A stretch of DNA of 64,000 nucleotides from Shimia sp. (GCF_022448905.1 NZ_JAKVCW010000003.1:1-64000), one strand, 5' to 3'; shown: positions 1-9,065, counted from the first letter of the stretch. A program made the numbers and translations. Notes: generated by a model from the letters alone, not told the origin.

Positions 1-61
1 GAGACTTAAAATCTCTAGGCCGATTATGGCCGTGCCGGTTCGAGTCCGGCCGCGGGTACCA
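1..61 (+). tRNA. tRNA-Leu (anticodon UAA), 5' end outside the window
   Basis: The window opens inside the anticodon stem (GAGA/TCTC) with a seven-base loop CTTAAAA that reads anticodon TAA. A long variable arm follows, then a T arm (GCCGG, loop TTCGAGT, CCGGC), the 3' acceptor strand CGCGGGT, discriminator A and an encoded CCA ending at 61. The long variable arm and the anticodon both indicate leucine. The D arm and the 5' acceptor strand lie to the left of the window. Confidence 0.93.
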
Positions 62-97
62 GTAACTATCTGATAGTTTGATGGAATTTTTGGTTGG

Positions 98-253
98 TTA
101 GGTCCGGGTTTCTCTGCCGGAAGCAATGCTGGCCACAATGAACCCCAGGATGAGCGCGACAAAGACGCTGATGCCCAACATCAGTAGGGACGCGGATACA
201 ACTGGAGGGAGCGCTTCAATAATGCTCCAGAATACGTTCAGGATGGCTTCCAT
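98..253 (-). CDS. Small hydrophobic membrane protein, 51 aa
   Basis: This short frame was found by reading the reverse strand. It starts with ATG at 253, preceded by a strong Shine-Dalgarno sequence (AGAGGAG), and ends in TAA at 98-100. The product has an amphipathic N-terminus (MEAILNVFWSIIEALPP) and one long hydrophobic segment of about 25 residues (roughly 19-43), followed by a short polar, basic tail (SGRETRT). This is the shape of a single-pass inner-membrane peptide. No family is recognised. The good ribosome-binding site and clean membrane profile support it as real. It sits tail-to-tail with the tRNA-Leu gene and could share a transcript with metG upstream. Confidence 0.55.
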   Translation of the reverse strand: MEAILNVFWSIIEALPPVVSASLLMLGISVFVALILGFIVASIASGRETRT

Positions 254-382
254 GGATCGATCTCCTCTAAGTGCAATGCTTGGTGCACGTCTTCATCTTG
301 ACCAATGAGATAGCGTGAGTCGAGGGTTTCGACCTTGACCTTTGTCAGGGTGGTGGTTTTGGGGCCGAGATTGAAAGAAAAC

Positions 383-408
383 GGCGCGGCCGATTGACCG
401 CGCTTTTT
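383..408. terminator. Hairpin terminator downstream of metG
   Basis: A GC-rich stem (GGCGCGG ... CCGCGC) with a short loop lies just past the metG stop. Read on the minus strand it is followed by a GTTTTC stretch, so it can end metG transcription. The plus strand also has a T run (404-408). Confidence 0.5.
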
Positions 409-413
409 GGGGT

Positions 414-2129
414 TTAGCTCTCGCGTTTGCCTGCGAATTTCTCTTGCCACTCTTCGCGTTCATCGTCGCTTATCTTGCGGAAGGTGACATCCGGCACCGT
501 GAAAGCGTGACCCGGTTGTAGCGTTTCCAGCGCGGCAGCCACATCGTCCGGCCAATTCGTGTCGTCAGACTGCATAGCTGCCATCAGGGTCGCAGAGGCA
601 TCCGGGATGAAAGGCGCTGAAATCACAGCGTAAATCCGGATCAGATTGAGAGCGAGGCGGATTTGCGCAGCGGCATTCTCCGGGTCTTCCTTGAAGGTGG
701 ACCATGGCGCTGCGGACTGCAGGTATTCGTTGCCAGCCACCCAGATTGCACGCAACTCCTGTGCCGATTTGCGGACTTCCATGGCGGTCATGTGCTCTTC
801 GTAGGCGCGCATGCGGGTGGTCAGCTCAGCAATCAGCGCCTGTTCGGTTTCGCCCAGCTCGCCACCAGTTGGCACCTCTGCGCCAAATTTGGAGCGGCAG
901 AACTTTGTGACACGGCTGACAAAGTTGCCAAGCACGTCGGCGAGGTCTTTGTTCACAGATTGCTGGAAGTTTTCCCAGGTGAACTCGCTGTCGGAGCTTT
1001 CCGGGGCATGGCTCAGGAGCCACCAGCGCCAGTAGTCGGACGGCAGGATTTCAAGTGCCTGGTCCATAAAGACGCCTCGGCCACGTGAGGTGGAAAATTG
1101 GCCGCCATCATAGTTCAAGTAGTTGAAAGATTTGATGTAATCCACCGCTTTCCAGGGTTCTTCAGAACCGAGGATTGTGGCCGGGAAGGACAGTGTGTGG
1201 AATGGGACGTTATCTTTGCCCATAAACTGGGTGTAGGTCACGTCGTCGGCACCTTTGTCAGTGCGCCACCAGCGCTCCCAGTCTGCGCCCTTGTCAGCCG
1301 CTACCCATTCTTGGGCGCAGGCGATGTATTCGATGGGGGCGTCAAACCAGACGTAGAAGACTTTGCCTTCCATGCCGGGCCAGTCTTCGCCGCCTTTCTT
1401 AACAGGCACACCCCAGTCCAGATCGCGGGTGATGCCGCGGTCTTGCAGGCCGTCGCCGTCGTTTAGCCATTTGTTGGCGATCGAGGTGGTCAGCACGGGC
1501 CAATCGGTCTTGCTGTCGATCCAGGCCTGCAATTTGTCGCGCATTTGCGACTGGCACAGGAACAGGTGTTTGGTCTCACGCTCTTCCAGATCGGTGGAGC
1601 CAGAGATGGTGGAATAGGGGTTGATCAGATCGGTGGGATCGAGCTGTTTGGTGCAGTTGTCACACTGATCGCCGCGCGCACTTTCAAAACCGCAGTTGGG
1701 GCAGGTGCCTTCGATGTAGCGGTCCGGGAGAAAACGGCCATCGGCGTTGGAATATACCATCTTTTCAGACACTTCACGGATCAGGCCCATGTCGGCTAAG
1801 CGGCCGGCGAAGTGTTGAGTCAGCGCGTGGTTTTCCGGGCTGGATGAGCGGCCGTAGTGGTCAAACGACAGGCGGAAGCCTTCGGCAATTTCCGACTGCA
1901 CAGCGTGCATTTCAGCGCAGTAATCGGCAACATCTTTACCCGCTTTTGCGGCGGCCAGCTCAGCGGGCGTGCCGTGTTCATCGGTGGCGCAGAGGAACAG
2001 AACTTCGTGGCCGCGTGCGCGCATATAGCGGGCGAACAGATCGGCGGGCAGCTGGCTGCCAACGAGATTGCCGAGGTGTTTGATGCCGTTGATATACGGC
2101 AAGGCCGAGGTGATCAGATGGCGCGCCAT
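414..2129 (-). CDS. metG: Methionyl-tRNA synthetase
   Basis: Class I aminoacyl-tRNA synthetase that charges tRNA-Met in the cytoplasm. The start is set at the ATG giving [15 protein letters not shown], since the family begins here; an upstream in-frame start would add eight unlikely residues. The product has 571 residues. The HIGH-type signature is HLGN (18-21). A zinc knuckle has Cys143, Cys146, Cys156 and Cys159. The KMSKS-equivalent loop reads FSTSRG (345-350), the variant form seen in archaeal, eukaryotic and many alphaproteobacterial enzymes. An alpha-helical anticodon-binding region follows. No C-terminal tRNA-binding (Trbp111-like) domain is present. The gene is complete and ordinary. 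Confidence 0.97.
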   Translation of the reverse strand: MARHLITSALPYINGIKHLGNLVGSQLPADLFARYMRARGHEVLFLCATDEHGTPAELAAAKAGKDVADYCAEMHAVQSEIAEGFRLSFDHYGRSSSPENHALTQHFAGRLADMGLIREVSEKMVYSNADGRFLPDRYIEGTCPNCGFESARGDQCDNCTKQLDPTDLINPYSTISGSTDLEERETKHLFLCQSQMRDKLQAWIDSKTDWPVLTTSIANKWLNDGDGLQDRGITRDLDWGVPVKKGGEDWPGMEGKVFYVWFDAPIEYIACAQEWVAADKGADWERWWRTDKGADDVTYTQFMGKDNVPFHTLSFPATILGSEEPWKAVDYIKSFNYLNYDGGQFSTSRGRGVFMDQALEILPSDYWRWWLLSHAPESSDSEFTWENFQQSVNKDLADVLGNFVSRVTKFCRSKFGAEVPTGGELGETEQALIAELTTRMRAYEEHMTAMEVRKSAQELRAIWVAGNEYLQSAAPWSTFKEDPENAAAQIRLALNLIRIYAVISAPFIPDASATLMAAMQSDDTNWPDDVAAALETLQPGHAFTVPDVTFRKISDDEREEWQEKFAGKRES

Positions 2130-2252
2130 GTGGGTGTCCCTTAACTGTTTCAAACCCCATTAGCCCAAAGAGTAGGCCAGTTCCACAGGCGAATTTCCAC
2201 GTCGGTATCGCGTCTGTATCACCACTGTATCGCGGAGGTGCAAATCTGGCGG

Positions 2253-3512
2253 CTATTTGCCCTCGTTTGGAGGCGTTTCCTCTGTGCGATTGGGCTTCTC
2301 ACGCTGACGTTTTGTGATGCGCCCCACCGTGAAAGAGGTGCGCGGGGCATAGACGTATCGGGTGCGGTGTTCTGCCGTTGGTCGCGCCAACATGCGGGTC
2401 AGGCCAAACACAATCAGAAGCGCGTGGCCAACTGCAATCATGATGAAAAGCGCGGGCGGGCCAAACCGTTCGATCAGGCCGGAGGCAAACAGCGGCGTGC
2501 CGATGGCGCCGACCGCAAAGAAGAACATGAGTGCGGCGGAGAGTTCAACGCGTTCTTCAGATGTGGCAAAGTCATTGGCGTGGGCGGCGGAGACCGAGTA
2601 GATCGGGAAAGACGTAAAGCCAAAGAAGGCCGCATTGAGCATGATCATTGTGGTGCTGCCAGCGCCCATGGCGACGGTTGTGCCGCAAGACACCACGGCG
2701 GCGGCGGAGAGCCAGATCAGTACCCAACGGCGGTCGAATTTGTCGGCGAGCCAACCAACCGGATATTGCGCGATGGCTCCGCCGAGCACAAAGGCGGCAA
2801 GGAACCACGCAATTTGACCAACCTGAAGCCCGACTTCGGTGCCATAGACCGGTCCCACCATGCGGAAGGAGGCGGAGCTAAGGGCCGCGACAATCACGCC
2901 AGCAACCGCCAACGGTGAGCGCGCGTAAGCCAAGCTGGGGCGCAAGCGCGGAGCGTTTGGCGTTTTGGGTTGCGGGGATGTGGTCAGAGTGATCGGCAAA
3001 AGAGCTGCGCAGCACAGTAGGGCGAGCAGGTTGTAAGACACATAGGACGCCGGTTCCAAAACGCTGATCACCAACTGGGCACCGAGGGAGGCGATCATGT
3101 CGACCACGCGATAGGTACCCATGGCGCGGCCACGGGTTTCGTTGGTCACTTTGGATTGCAGCCAGGCTTCGACCACAGTGAAACAGCCCGCCACGCAGAG
3201 ACCGGAGGCCACTCGCATCAGCGCCCAGGCATAGGGGTCGACGATGATGAAGTGGCCAAGTAACCCAATCGCGCCCATGGCGGTGAAGGTGGCAAAGGCG
3301 CGGGAGTGACCGACGCTTCCCATCAGACGTGGTGACCACCAACAGCCAATGAAGAAGCCTAGAAAATGTGCTGAGCCCAACAGGCCGATCTGCTCTGTGG
3401 TGAAGTTCAGTGCGATGCCGGAGAGCGCATCCAATGGCCCCACGCCCCCGGAGCTGAGTTGTAAGAGTATGACCGAGAGGAATAGGGCCGAGAAAGTGAT
3501 GATCATGCGCAT
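2253..3512 (-). CDS. MFS transporter (YcaD-like)
   Basis: A 419-residue major facilitator superfamily permease with about twelve hydrophobic segments. The loop between helices 2 and 3 (WWSPRLMGSVGHSRAF) resembles the usual MFS motif A, and its second-half counterpart is GWLADKFDRRW. The conserved RVASGLCVAGCFTVVEAW stretch resembles the YcaD/PA0572-like subgroup, whose substrates are mostly unknown. The C-terminal 45 residues are polar and cytoplasmic, ending in a charged tail. It lies between metG and an SDR gene on the same strand with short gaps, so co-transcription is possible. Substrate cannot be inferred. Confidence 0.88.
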   Translation of the reverse strand: MRMIITFSALFLSVILLQLSSGGVGPLDALSGIALNFTTEQIGLLGSAHFLGFFIGCWWSPRLMGSVGHSRAFATFTAMGAIGLLGHFIIVDPYAWALMRVASGLCVAGCFTVVEAWLQSKVTNETRGRAMGTYRVVDMIASLGAQLVISVLEPASYVSYNLLALLCCAALLPITLTTSPQPKTPNAPRLRPSLAYARSPLAVAGVIVAALSSASFRMVGPVYGTEVGLQVGQIAWFLAAFVLGGAIAQYPVGWLADKFDRRWVLIWLSAAAVVSCGTTVAMGAGSTTMIMLNAAFFGFTSFPIYSVSAAHANDFATSEERVELSAALMFFFAVGAIGTPLFASGLIERFGPPALFIMIAVGHALLIVFGLTRMLARPTAEHRTRYVYAPRTSFTVGRITKRQREKPNRTEETPPNEGK

Positions 3513-3584
3513 GGGGGCAGCATGGCGGTTTGCGGCGTGATGACTAGTGGGAATTCGACTTGTGCGTGTCGTTTTTGCGCGTGG

Positions 3585-4322
3585 CTATCGCAAAATGCGT
3601 GCCGCCAAAGCTGGGCTGACCCGGTTGATGCCGCGCAGCAAGCGAGCTTTGCCGATCCAGGTTTCCGTCTTTTGATCCACCAGTCCACGTAGGATTTGTG
3701 TGGCAACTTTTTCCGGGCTGTCTTTGCCTGTGCCACGTCCCGCGGTCATGGGGGTGTCCACCAGCGCGGGTAGGACTTCGTTCACCAGCAGCTGCGGGAT
3801 GGCATCGGCGCATTGATAGCGCAGAGCTCGCAAGTAGTGACGCAATCCCGCTTTGGTGGCGCAGTATGTGGGTGCGTCGCGCTTTGGCGCCAGAGCTAGC
3901 GACGAAGTGATGGCGGAAACAAAGGGTTTGGGGTGCTGTGCCAGAGTGGGCAGTAGAGCGCTTGTGAGATGCACAGGCGCTTGCAGATTAAGCGCAAGTT
4001 CCAACTCGGATTGACGAGGATGTTTGGCGAGGCCTTCCGGAATGTTTTGGGAAAATTGGACGCCAGCCGCGTGGATGATGCCGGAGATATGGTAGCTTTG
4101 GATCTGCGCCAGTAAGGCCTCACGCCCGTCGGCATGTGACAGATCTGCCGGAATTTTCTTCAACGTGTCAGAGGGTGCCCCTGTTAGGCGCTCAAGCGCC
4201 TCTGTGCTGCGACCGGTGGCAACAACCAAGGCACCAGCTTCGGTGAGGGCGTGGGTTAAGGCGCGGCCGATGCCACCTGTGGCGCCAGTGATCAGGATGC
4301 TGTGGTGAGCGAAGTAGGGCAT
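3585..4322 (-). CDS. Short-chain dehydrogenase/reductase (SDR)
   Basis: A 245-residue classical SDR. The Rossmann cofactor motif is TGATGGIG (Gly13, Gly17, Gly19), the NAG-type position reads HAAG (84-87), and the catalytic Tyr153/Lys157 lie in YCATK with a serine about residue 140. The basic residue in the GRS motif after strand 2 hints at NADP(H) preference; this is inference. The gene is divergent from a TetR-family regulator across about 70 bp that carry a small dyad, so it is the likely regulated target. The substrate is unknown. Confidence 0.88.
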   Translation of the reverse strand: MPYFAHHSILITGATGGIGRALTHALTEAGALVVATGRSTEALERLTGAPSDTLKKIPADLSHADGREALLAQIQSYHISGIIHAAGVQFSQNIPEGLAKHPRQSELELALNLQAPVHLTSALLPTLAQHPKPFVSAITSSLALAPKRDAPTYCATKAGLRHYLRALRYQCADAIPQLLVNEVLPALVDTPMTAGRGTGKDSPEKVATQILRGLVDQKTETWIGKARLLRGINRVSPALAARILR

Positions 4323-4361
4323 GCTAAAGCCTTGTGTTGTTATATGTTTCCGTCAATATGT

Positions 4362-4373
4362 GAGTTATTACTC
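4362..4373. promoter_or_regulatory. Candidate TetR-family operator (GAGT-N4-ACTC dyad)
   Basis: The dyad GAGTTATTACTC lies in the 72-bp gap between the divergent SDR and TetR-family genes. Its position suits an operator controlling both promoters. The arms are only four bases long, so this is suggestive only. Confidence 0.3.
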
Positions 4374-4394
4374 GTATTTTGGACTCGCTTTGCT

Positions 4395-5015
4395 ATGACG
4401 ATGAAGGTTTCCCTGCAACCGACTGCAAATCCACGCAAAAAGCCGCGTCAGGCGCGGGCGCAGGCCACTGTGGATGCGATTTTGCAGGCCTCGGCTCACA
4501 TTTTGGTGGCGCAGGGTTTTGAAGGCTTCAATACCAATGCGGTGGCGGAGCGGGCGGGGGTATCCGTGGGCTCGCTGTATCAGTATTTCCCCAACAAGGA
4601 GGCGATCGTTTCTGAGATGGTGCGGGCCAAGCGGACGCGGTTGTTGAACGGGTTGCAGGCTGCGGAGGTGGCGCATCGAGACAGTGATCTGCGCGGGGCT
4701 TTGGCGGCGTTGGTGGCGGCCACCATTGCGCATCAGAAAGGCTGGCCGCAGTTGTCGCAAGCCTTGGACCGTGCAGCGGCTTTGGTGCCTTTGTCGGAAG
4801 AGGGCGCAGCGCTGACGGCTGCAATTTTGGATGTGTTGCGACGGGTGTTGCGACGTCACGGTATGGCGAATGTGGAGGTAGCGGCTTTGGATTTGCTAGC
4901 GCTGTGTCGCGGTATGATTGATGGTGCTTTGCTGCGGGGGGAAACGGACACGGATGCCTTGCAGGCGCGTGTCATGCGTGCGGCGTCAGGCTATCTCGGC
5001 ATCACTGTCCCGTAG
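4395..5015 (+). CDS. TetR-family transcriptional regulator
   Basis: The N-terminal TetR helix-turn-helix is clear: RAQATVDAILQAS leads to AVAERAGVSVGSLYQYFPNK and EAIVSEMV. The rest is a helical ligand-binding domain typical of the family, giving about 206 residues from ATG 4395. A second ATG six bases later (4401) is also possible. An upstream in-frame start exists but would overlap the divergent SDR start and adds a non-family N-terminus. It probably controls the divergent SDR gene. The last 30 bases overlap the 3' end of the convergent imuA gene. Confidence 0.88.
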   Translation: MTMKVSLQPTANPRKKPRQARAQATVDAILQASAHILVAQGFEGFNTNAVAERAGVSVGSLYQYFPNKEAIVSEMVRAKRTRLLNGLQAAEVAHRDSDLRGALAALVAATIAHQKGWPQLSQALDRAAALVPLSEEGAALTAAILDVLRRVLRRHGMANVEVAALDLLALCRGMIDGALLRGETDTDALQARVMRAASGYLGITVP

Positions 5016-5603
5016 GCTCAGTTTGGGGGTATCGGGCAGGCCGCTGAGCTGCCAGCTTTGCGGCGGGGCGCTGCGGGCGCGCAGGCGGGTGAGGGACCAG
5101 GTGTCGCTGTCACCGCGGTGATCCGGTGCCATGTGCCAGCGGCTTTCGATGCCCTGTGCGCCGCCGTCTCCGGGGGTCAGGATAAGCCCCAAAGGTGCCA
5201 TGCCACTGGCCTTGGCGCCGGTTTCGGCGGCGAGGTGCAGACGGCGTACCGGGGTGAGCGCGGGCGGGCCGGGCAGGTCGGCCACCACCAAGGGCACGGT
5301 TCCGGCGCGCAGAACCTCCTCCATGGTCCAGAGCACCTCTTCGGGGCGGCGCGGGCTGACAAAGGTCACGCTGCCGGGGTTGAGGAAGGGCGCCATGCCG
5401 GCGGGGTTGAGCGGGGCCGCGCCCCAATCCGGGGCAATCCAGAACAGCGGGCCTTTGGCCTGATGCGCCAGCCACAGCGCAAAGCTGTAGCGCGCCGGGC
5501 CGCAGGCTTCATGCAGGCGGGCCAGAGTTAGGGCCACCTCGGGCAAGGGGGTAAGGGCATCTGCTGGGCGGGAGGGCGCGCGTTTGAGGAGATGTGTGGC
5601 CAT
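4986..5603 (-). CDS. imuA: ImuA-like SOS mutagenesis protein, orphan
   Basis: A 205-residue protein matching the ImuA (RecA/SulA-like) family. The recognisable core is TLARLHEACGPARYSFALWLA, then the hydrophobic strand PLFWIAPDW, the LNPAGMAPFLNPG segment, and PLVVADLPG. A C-terminal portion ends near RRLHLAAE...GMAPLGLILTPG. In alphaproteobacteria ImuA works with ImuB and DnaE2 in damage-induced mutagenesis. Here neither imuB nor dnaE2 is adjacent; the next gene downstream is a convergent regulator. A perfect alphaproteobacterial LexA box lies 17 bases upstream of the start, which strongly supports the assignment. The 3' end overlaps the TetR gene tail by 30 bases. Confidence 0.82.
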   Translation of the reverse strand: MATHLLKRAPSRPADALTPLPEVALTLARLHEACGPARYSFALWLAHQAKGPLFWIAPDWGAAPLNPAGMAPFLNPGSVTFVSPRRPEEVLWTMEEVLRAGTVPLVVADLPGPPALTPVRRLHLAAETGAKASGMAPLGLILTPGDGGAQGIESRWHMAPDHRGDSDTWSLTRLRARSAPPQSWQLSGLPDTPKLSLRDSDAEIA

Positions 5604-5619
5604 GGGGGTAGATTAGCAC

Positions 5620-5634
5620 GTTCCTCTTTTGTTC
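5620..5634. promoter_or_regulatory. LexA (SOS) box upstream of imuA
   Basis: GTTC-CTCTTTT-GTTC, an exact match to the alphaproteobacterial LexA consensus GTTC-N7-GTTC (GAAC-N7-GAAC on the gene's strand), sits immediately upstream of the imuA start. Confidence 0.8.
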
Positions 5635-5701
5635 TCAATATCGGGAATGCTTTACGGCGGGGCAAAAATCCGTCACCGTCGCAGCAAACAGGGAGATGAT
5701 G

Positions 5702-6661
5702 ATGGCAGGACATGGCTATGAGGGCGGGCGGCTGGATTTGCCGTTTGTGGGGATTTCGACCTTTGGCAAGCGGCCGTATCAGCCGGATTGGGCGGCGATT
5801 GAGGCCGATGTGGCGGTGATGGGCGCGCCGTTTGATTTTGGCACACAATGGCGCAGCGGGGCGCGGTTTGGGCCACGGGCGGTGCGCGAAGCCTCAACGC
5901 TATTCAGCTTTGGCCATGCCGGGGCCTATGACCATGAGGATGACGCCACCTATCTGCCCGGCGAGGTGCGGATTGTGGATATTGGGGATGCCGACATCGT
6001 GCATACCGACACGCTCAAAAGCCACGCCAATATCGAGGCCGGGGTGCGGGCGATGCTGAAGGCGGGGGCATTGCCGGTCACCATTGGTGGGGATCATTCG
6101 ATCAACATCCCCTGCATCAACGCGTTTGACGATCAGGGGCCAATCCACATTTTGCAGATCGACGCGCATCTGGATTTTGTCGATGAGCGCCATGGGGTGC
6201 GCTTTGGTCATGGCAACCCGATGCGACGGGCGGCGGAGAAGGACTATGTCACCGGTCTGACGCAGGTGGGCATTCGCAACGTCAGTTCGACCGCCAAAGA
6301 AGGCTATGAAGATGCCCGGGCGATGGGCAGCGATATCCTCAGCGTGCGGCAGGCGCGCAAGCTGGGGGCAGAAGCGCTGGTCAACCGCATTCCGGAGGGC
6401 GCGCGGGTTTATGTGACAGTAGATATTGACGCGTTTTGCCCGTCGATAGCGCCGGGCACGGGAACGCCAAGCCATGGCGGGTTCCTGTATTACGACGTGT
6501 TAGAGATGATGCAGGCGCTGGCCAAGCGACACGCGGTGGTGGGCATCGACCTTGTCGAAGTGGCGCCGGACTATGATCCCACAGGCTCCACCGCCATTTT
6601 GGCGGCGCAGCTTTTGCTCAACACTCTGGGATTTATCTTCCACGCGCGAGGCGCGCGCTGA
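5702..6661 (+). CDS. Agmatinase-family ureohydrolase
   Basis: A manganese-dependent ureohydrolase of 319 residues from the third of three consecutive ATG codons. The third is chosen because GGGAG is six bases upstream of it; the first two are too close. All metal ligands of the arginase fold are visible: GGDHS (His132), DAHLD (Asp154, His156, Asp158) and DIDAF (Asp241, Asp243). Substrates in this family include agmatine, guanidinobutyrate and related guanidines, and sequence alone does not decide. A second, more canonical SpeB lies at the right edge of the window, so this one may act on another guanidino compound. It diverges from imuA. Confidence 0.88.
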   Translation: MAGHGYEGGRLDLPFVGISTFGKRPYQPDWAAIEADVAVMGAPFDFGTQWRSGARFGPRAVREASTLFSFGHAGAYDHEDDATYLPGEVRIVDIGDADIVHTDTLKSHANIEAGVRAMLKAGALPVTIGGDHSINIPCINAFDDQGPIHILQIDAHLDFVDERHGVRFGHGNPMRRAAEKDYVTGLTQVGIRNVSSTAKEGYEDARAMGSDILSVRQARKLGAEALVNRIPEGARVYVTVDIDAFCPSIAPGTGTPSHGGFLYYDVLEMMQALAKRHAVVGIDLVEVAPDYDPTGSTAILAAQLLLNTLGFIFHARGAR

Positions 6662-6667
6662 TCCAAG

Positions 6668-6729
6668 TCTTCTCCTTCCAAAAATATCCCGGGGGAGACT
6701 TGGCGCAGCCAAGCGGGGGCTGGCCCCCG
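6668..6729 (+). repeat. Dispersed intergenic repeat, copy A
   Basis: TCTTCTCCTTCC, then the core AAATATCCCGGGG, then two hairpins: TTGGC-gca-GCCAA and GGGGGC-tg-GCCCCC. It begins seven bases after the ureohydrolase stop, oriented as the other copies, and may serve as its terminator. Confidence 0.8.
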
Positions 6730-6797
6730 TGATCCGCTTGCGATCAACGCCACAGTCCCTAGGTTAGGCGCAATGATTTGCGACAGGATGAGCTTCC

Positions 6798-7841
6798 ATG
6801 AAAATGAACCCTTTGGGCCGCACCGGCATCGAGGTGTCCGAGTTTTGCCTCGGCACCATGACTTTTGGCACGCAAACAGGTGAGGCGGAGGCGCATCAGC
6901 AGATTGATATGTCGCTGGACGCGGGCATCAATTTTGTCGATGCGGCGGAGATGTATCCGGTGAATCCGATCAGCCCGGAAACCCAGGGGCGTACCGAAGA
7001 AATCATCGGCACCTGGTTTGCCAAAACCGGGCGGCGTGAAGACATGGTGCTGGCGACGAAACATTCCGGTGCAGGGTTGGCGCATGTGCGGGACGGGGCG
7101 CTGATTTCGGCCAAGACCATTCCCGAAGCGATTGAAGGGTCTCTCAAGCGCTTACAGACCGAATACATCGATCTCTATCAGTTCCACTGGCCCAACCGCG
7201 GATCTTACATGTTCCGGCAAAACTGGGATTTCGATCCATCAGGGCAAAACAAGGCGGACACGCTGGCGCATATGGAAGAGGCGCTGGAGGTGTTGCAGAA
7301 AGAGGTTGATAAGGGGCGCATTCGGGCCTTTGGCCTGTCCAACGAAAGCACATGGGGCACAGCACAGTGGGTGCGGATGTCTGAGGTTAAAGGCGGTCCA
7401 CGGGTGGCCTCGATCCAGAATGAATATTCCCTGTTGTGCCGGATGGCGGATACCGATTTGGCAGAACTTTGCGTCAATGAGGATGTTGGCATCCTGGCGT
7501 TTTCGCCGCTGGCCACTGGTCTGTTGACCGGCAAGTATCAGAATGGCGTGACGCCGGACGGGTCGCGAAAGGCGATCAATGGCGATCTTGGCGGGCGGGT
7601 GAGCCTTCGGGTATTTGATGCGGTGCAGGCCTATCTGGATATTGCCGACAAACACGGATTGGACTCGGTGCATATGGCGATGGCCTTCACGGTGCAGCGG
7701 CCGTTTATGTGTTCGTCGATCTTTGGCGCCACCACGGTGGATCAGCTAGAACGAATTTTGGCGGGGGCCGATTTGCGGCTCAGCGCAGAAGTGCTTAAAG
7801 ACATCAGCGCCGCGCATCGCGCGCATCCGATGCCGTATTAA
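6798..7841 (+). CDS. Aldo/keto reductase (Tas/YghZ-like)
   Basis: A 347-residue NADPH-dependent aldo/keto reductase with a TIM-barrel pattern. The catalytic tetrad is complete: Asp48 and Tyr53 in FVDAAEMYP, Lys88 in LATKHSG, and His130 in YQFHWPNRG. The overall features, including an extended loop around 55-65 (NPISPETQGRTEEIIG), match the E. coli Tas-type subfamily. The cofactor end is IFGATTVDQLERIL. It starts at ATG 6798, about 70 bases after repeat copy A, and is followed at 16 bases by a small membrane protein gene. The physiological substrate is unknown. Confidence 0.92.
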   Translation: MKMNPLGRTGIEVSEFCLGTMTFGTQTGEAEAHQQIDMSLDAGINFVDAAEMYPVNPISPETQGRTEEIIGTWFAKTGRREDMVLATKHSGAGLAHVRDGALISAKTIPEAIEGSLKRLQTEYIDLYQFHWPNRGSYMFRQNWDFDPSGQNKADTLAHMEEALEVLQKEVDKGRIRAFGLSNESTWGTAQWVRMSEVKGGPRVASIQNEYSLLCRMADTDLAELCVNEDVGILAFSPLATGLLTGKYQNGVTPDGSRKAINGDLGGRVSLRVFDAVQAYLDIADKHGLDSVHMAMAFTVQRPFMCSSIFGATTVDQLERILAGADLRLSAEVLKDISAAHRAHPMPY

Positions 7842-7857
7842 CTCCGTCAGGACAGAC

Positions 7858-8361
7858 ATGACCACGCAAGACACTTCGGACCTCCCAGAGGTTCTGGCCA
7901 CCATCACCGCTTCCCCCATGCGCCGCCTGTTTGGCATGGCAACGCTGTTCTTGCTGGGGGGCGTGTTGATCTACATCGCGCTGACCACGACGCCGGCATG
8001 GCATTGGCGGCTGTTCTTGCTGGTCATTGGCGGTTTGACGCTGTGGTTGGCCGAGGCGACGCGGCGGGCCACCGAGCACAGTATCGAGCTGACGCGCGAC
8101 GGTATGCGCAGCACCTCCGGCGAAGAGATTGCCACGCTGGACGATATTGCCGCCATTCGGCGTGGTATGTTTGACCTCAAGCCATCCAATGGCTTTACCG
8201 TGCATCTCAAAAAGCCCCGGTCGCGCAGATGGCAACCGGGGCTTTGGTGGGCGTTTGGCCGTCGGGTGGGCATTGGCGGCGTCACGCCCGGGTCTGAAGC
8301 CAAATCCATGGCCCAGATCATTGAGGCGCTGCTGGTGGAACGGGGCCAAACCGAGGGGTAA
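7858..8361 (+). CDS. Small membrane protein of unknown function, 167 aa
   Basis: Two hydrophobic segments at about 24-42 (GMATLFLLGGVLIYIALTT) and 49-66 (WRLFLLVIGGLTLWLAEA) are followed by a soluble domain. That domain (ELTRDGMRSTSGEEIATLDDIAAIRRGMFDLKPSNG) looks like a small PH-like beta domain of the type found after two membrane helices. No named family is recognised. It follows the aldo/keto reductase by 16 bases and is probably co-transcribed. It is convergent with the Tad genes across only 29 bases. Confidence 0.75.
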   Translation: MTTQDTSDLPEVLATITASPMRRLFGMATLFLLGGVLIYIALTTTPAWHWRLFLLVIGGLTLWLAEATRRATEHSIELTRDGMRSTSGEEIATLDDIAAIRRGMFDLKPSNGFTVHLKKPRSRRWQPGLWWAFGRRVGIGGVTPGSEAKSMAQIIEALLVERGQTEG

Positions 8362-8390
8362 AGGCTCCGCCTTGCAGCAACGCCCCGGTC

Positions 8391-9062
8391 TTAGCTGTTG
8401 CTCCAGGCCAATTGCGGCGCAAAGCGGGGGCGGGTGAACACAAAGGTGCTGATTTCCATGTTCAGCGGATTTGCGTCTGGGGAGAGAACGCGCTCGGTCA
8501 TTGCATCACCATTTTGATCCAAAACAGGGTCGCCGTTCCCATCCAAGACGGGCGCGTCAACGTGCGTGCCATTCCATCCTGCCAGGATTGGCGGGGAGTA
8601 CTGGGCCGATGTTTCAACAACAATCAAGCTTTCTCCGTGCACCAGTACGGGCAACTTGTCCTTCATCGCCTCAAACTCGGATGCGGTGATGCCGCTGCCG
8701 CCGTCATTGCTGTGAGACCAAGCCAAAACAAGCTCTCCAGACCCGTTACTTTGTTCGCTCCAGTAAACATGGCTCACAGTCAGGTCGTGACCGCTGCGCA
8801 CCGTGGACATTTGCTCCAGGACCGCATGCGCGCCGTCGATGTAGTTTGCATCTACGGCCATCGTTTCACGAGACAGCATATCGGACACAGCAAAGGCCGC
8901 CTTCTCGGTTGTCGATTTGGCGCGATAGGCGTCAAAAATGTTCATCATGACGAACAGAGCAAACAGCAAGGTTGGGAAGATCAGCGCAGTTTCCACAGCG
9001 ACGGAGCCAGTGGAATCTTTACGAAACGTCGCAAGAGCTTGGCGTGGGTTAAATATCGACAT
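8391..9062 (-). CDS. TadE/TadF-like pilus assembly protein
   Basis: A 223-residue pseudopilin-like protein. A short basic N-terminus leads to the prepilin-like junction GSVAVETALIFPTLLFALFVMMNIFDAYR, with the conserved glutamate at the start of a single membrane helix (about 22-43). The extracytoplasmic remainder is beta-rich and unrelated to globular enzymes. It is the last of three consecutive genes of this type, three bases after the preceding one. TadE-like proteins help build Flp/Tad tight-adherence pili. The secretion ATPase and flp genes are not in this window, so this is a satellite cluster. Confidence 0.82.
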   Translation of the reverse strand: MSIFNPRQALATFRKDSTGSVAVETALIFPTLLFALFVMMNIFDAYRAKSTTEKAAFAVSDMLSRETMAVDANYIDGAHAVLEQMSTVRSGHDLTVSHVYWSEQSNGSGELVLAWSHSNDGGSGITASEFEAMKDKLPVLVHGESLIVVETSAQYSPPILAGWNGTHVDAPVLDGNGDPVLDQNGDAMTERVLSPDANPLNMEISTFVFTRPRFAPQLAWSNS

Positions 9063-9065
9063 GGA

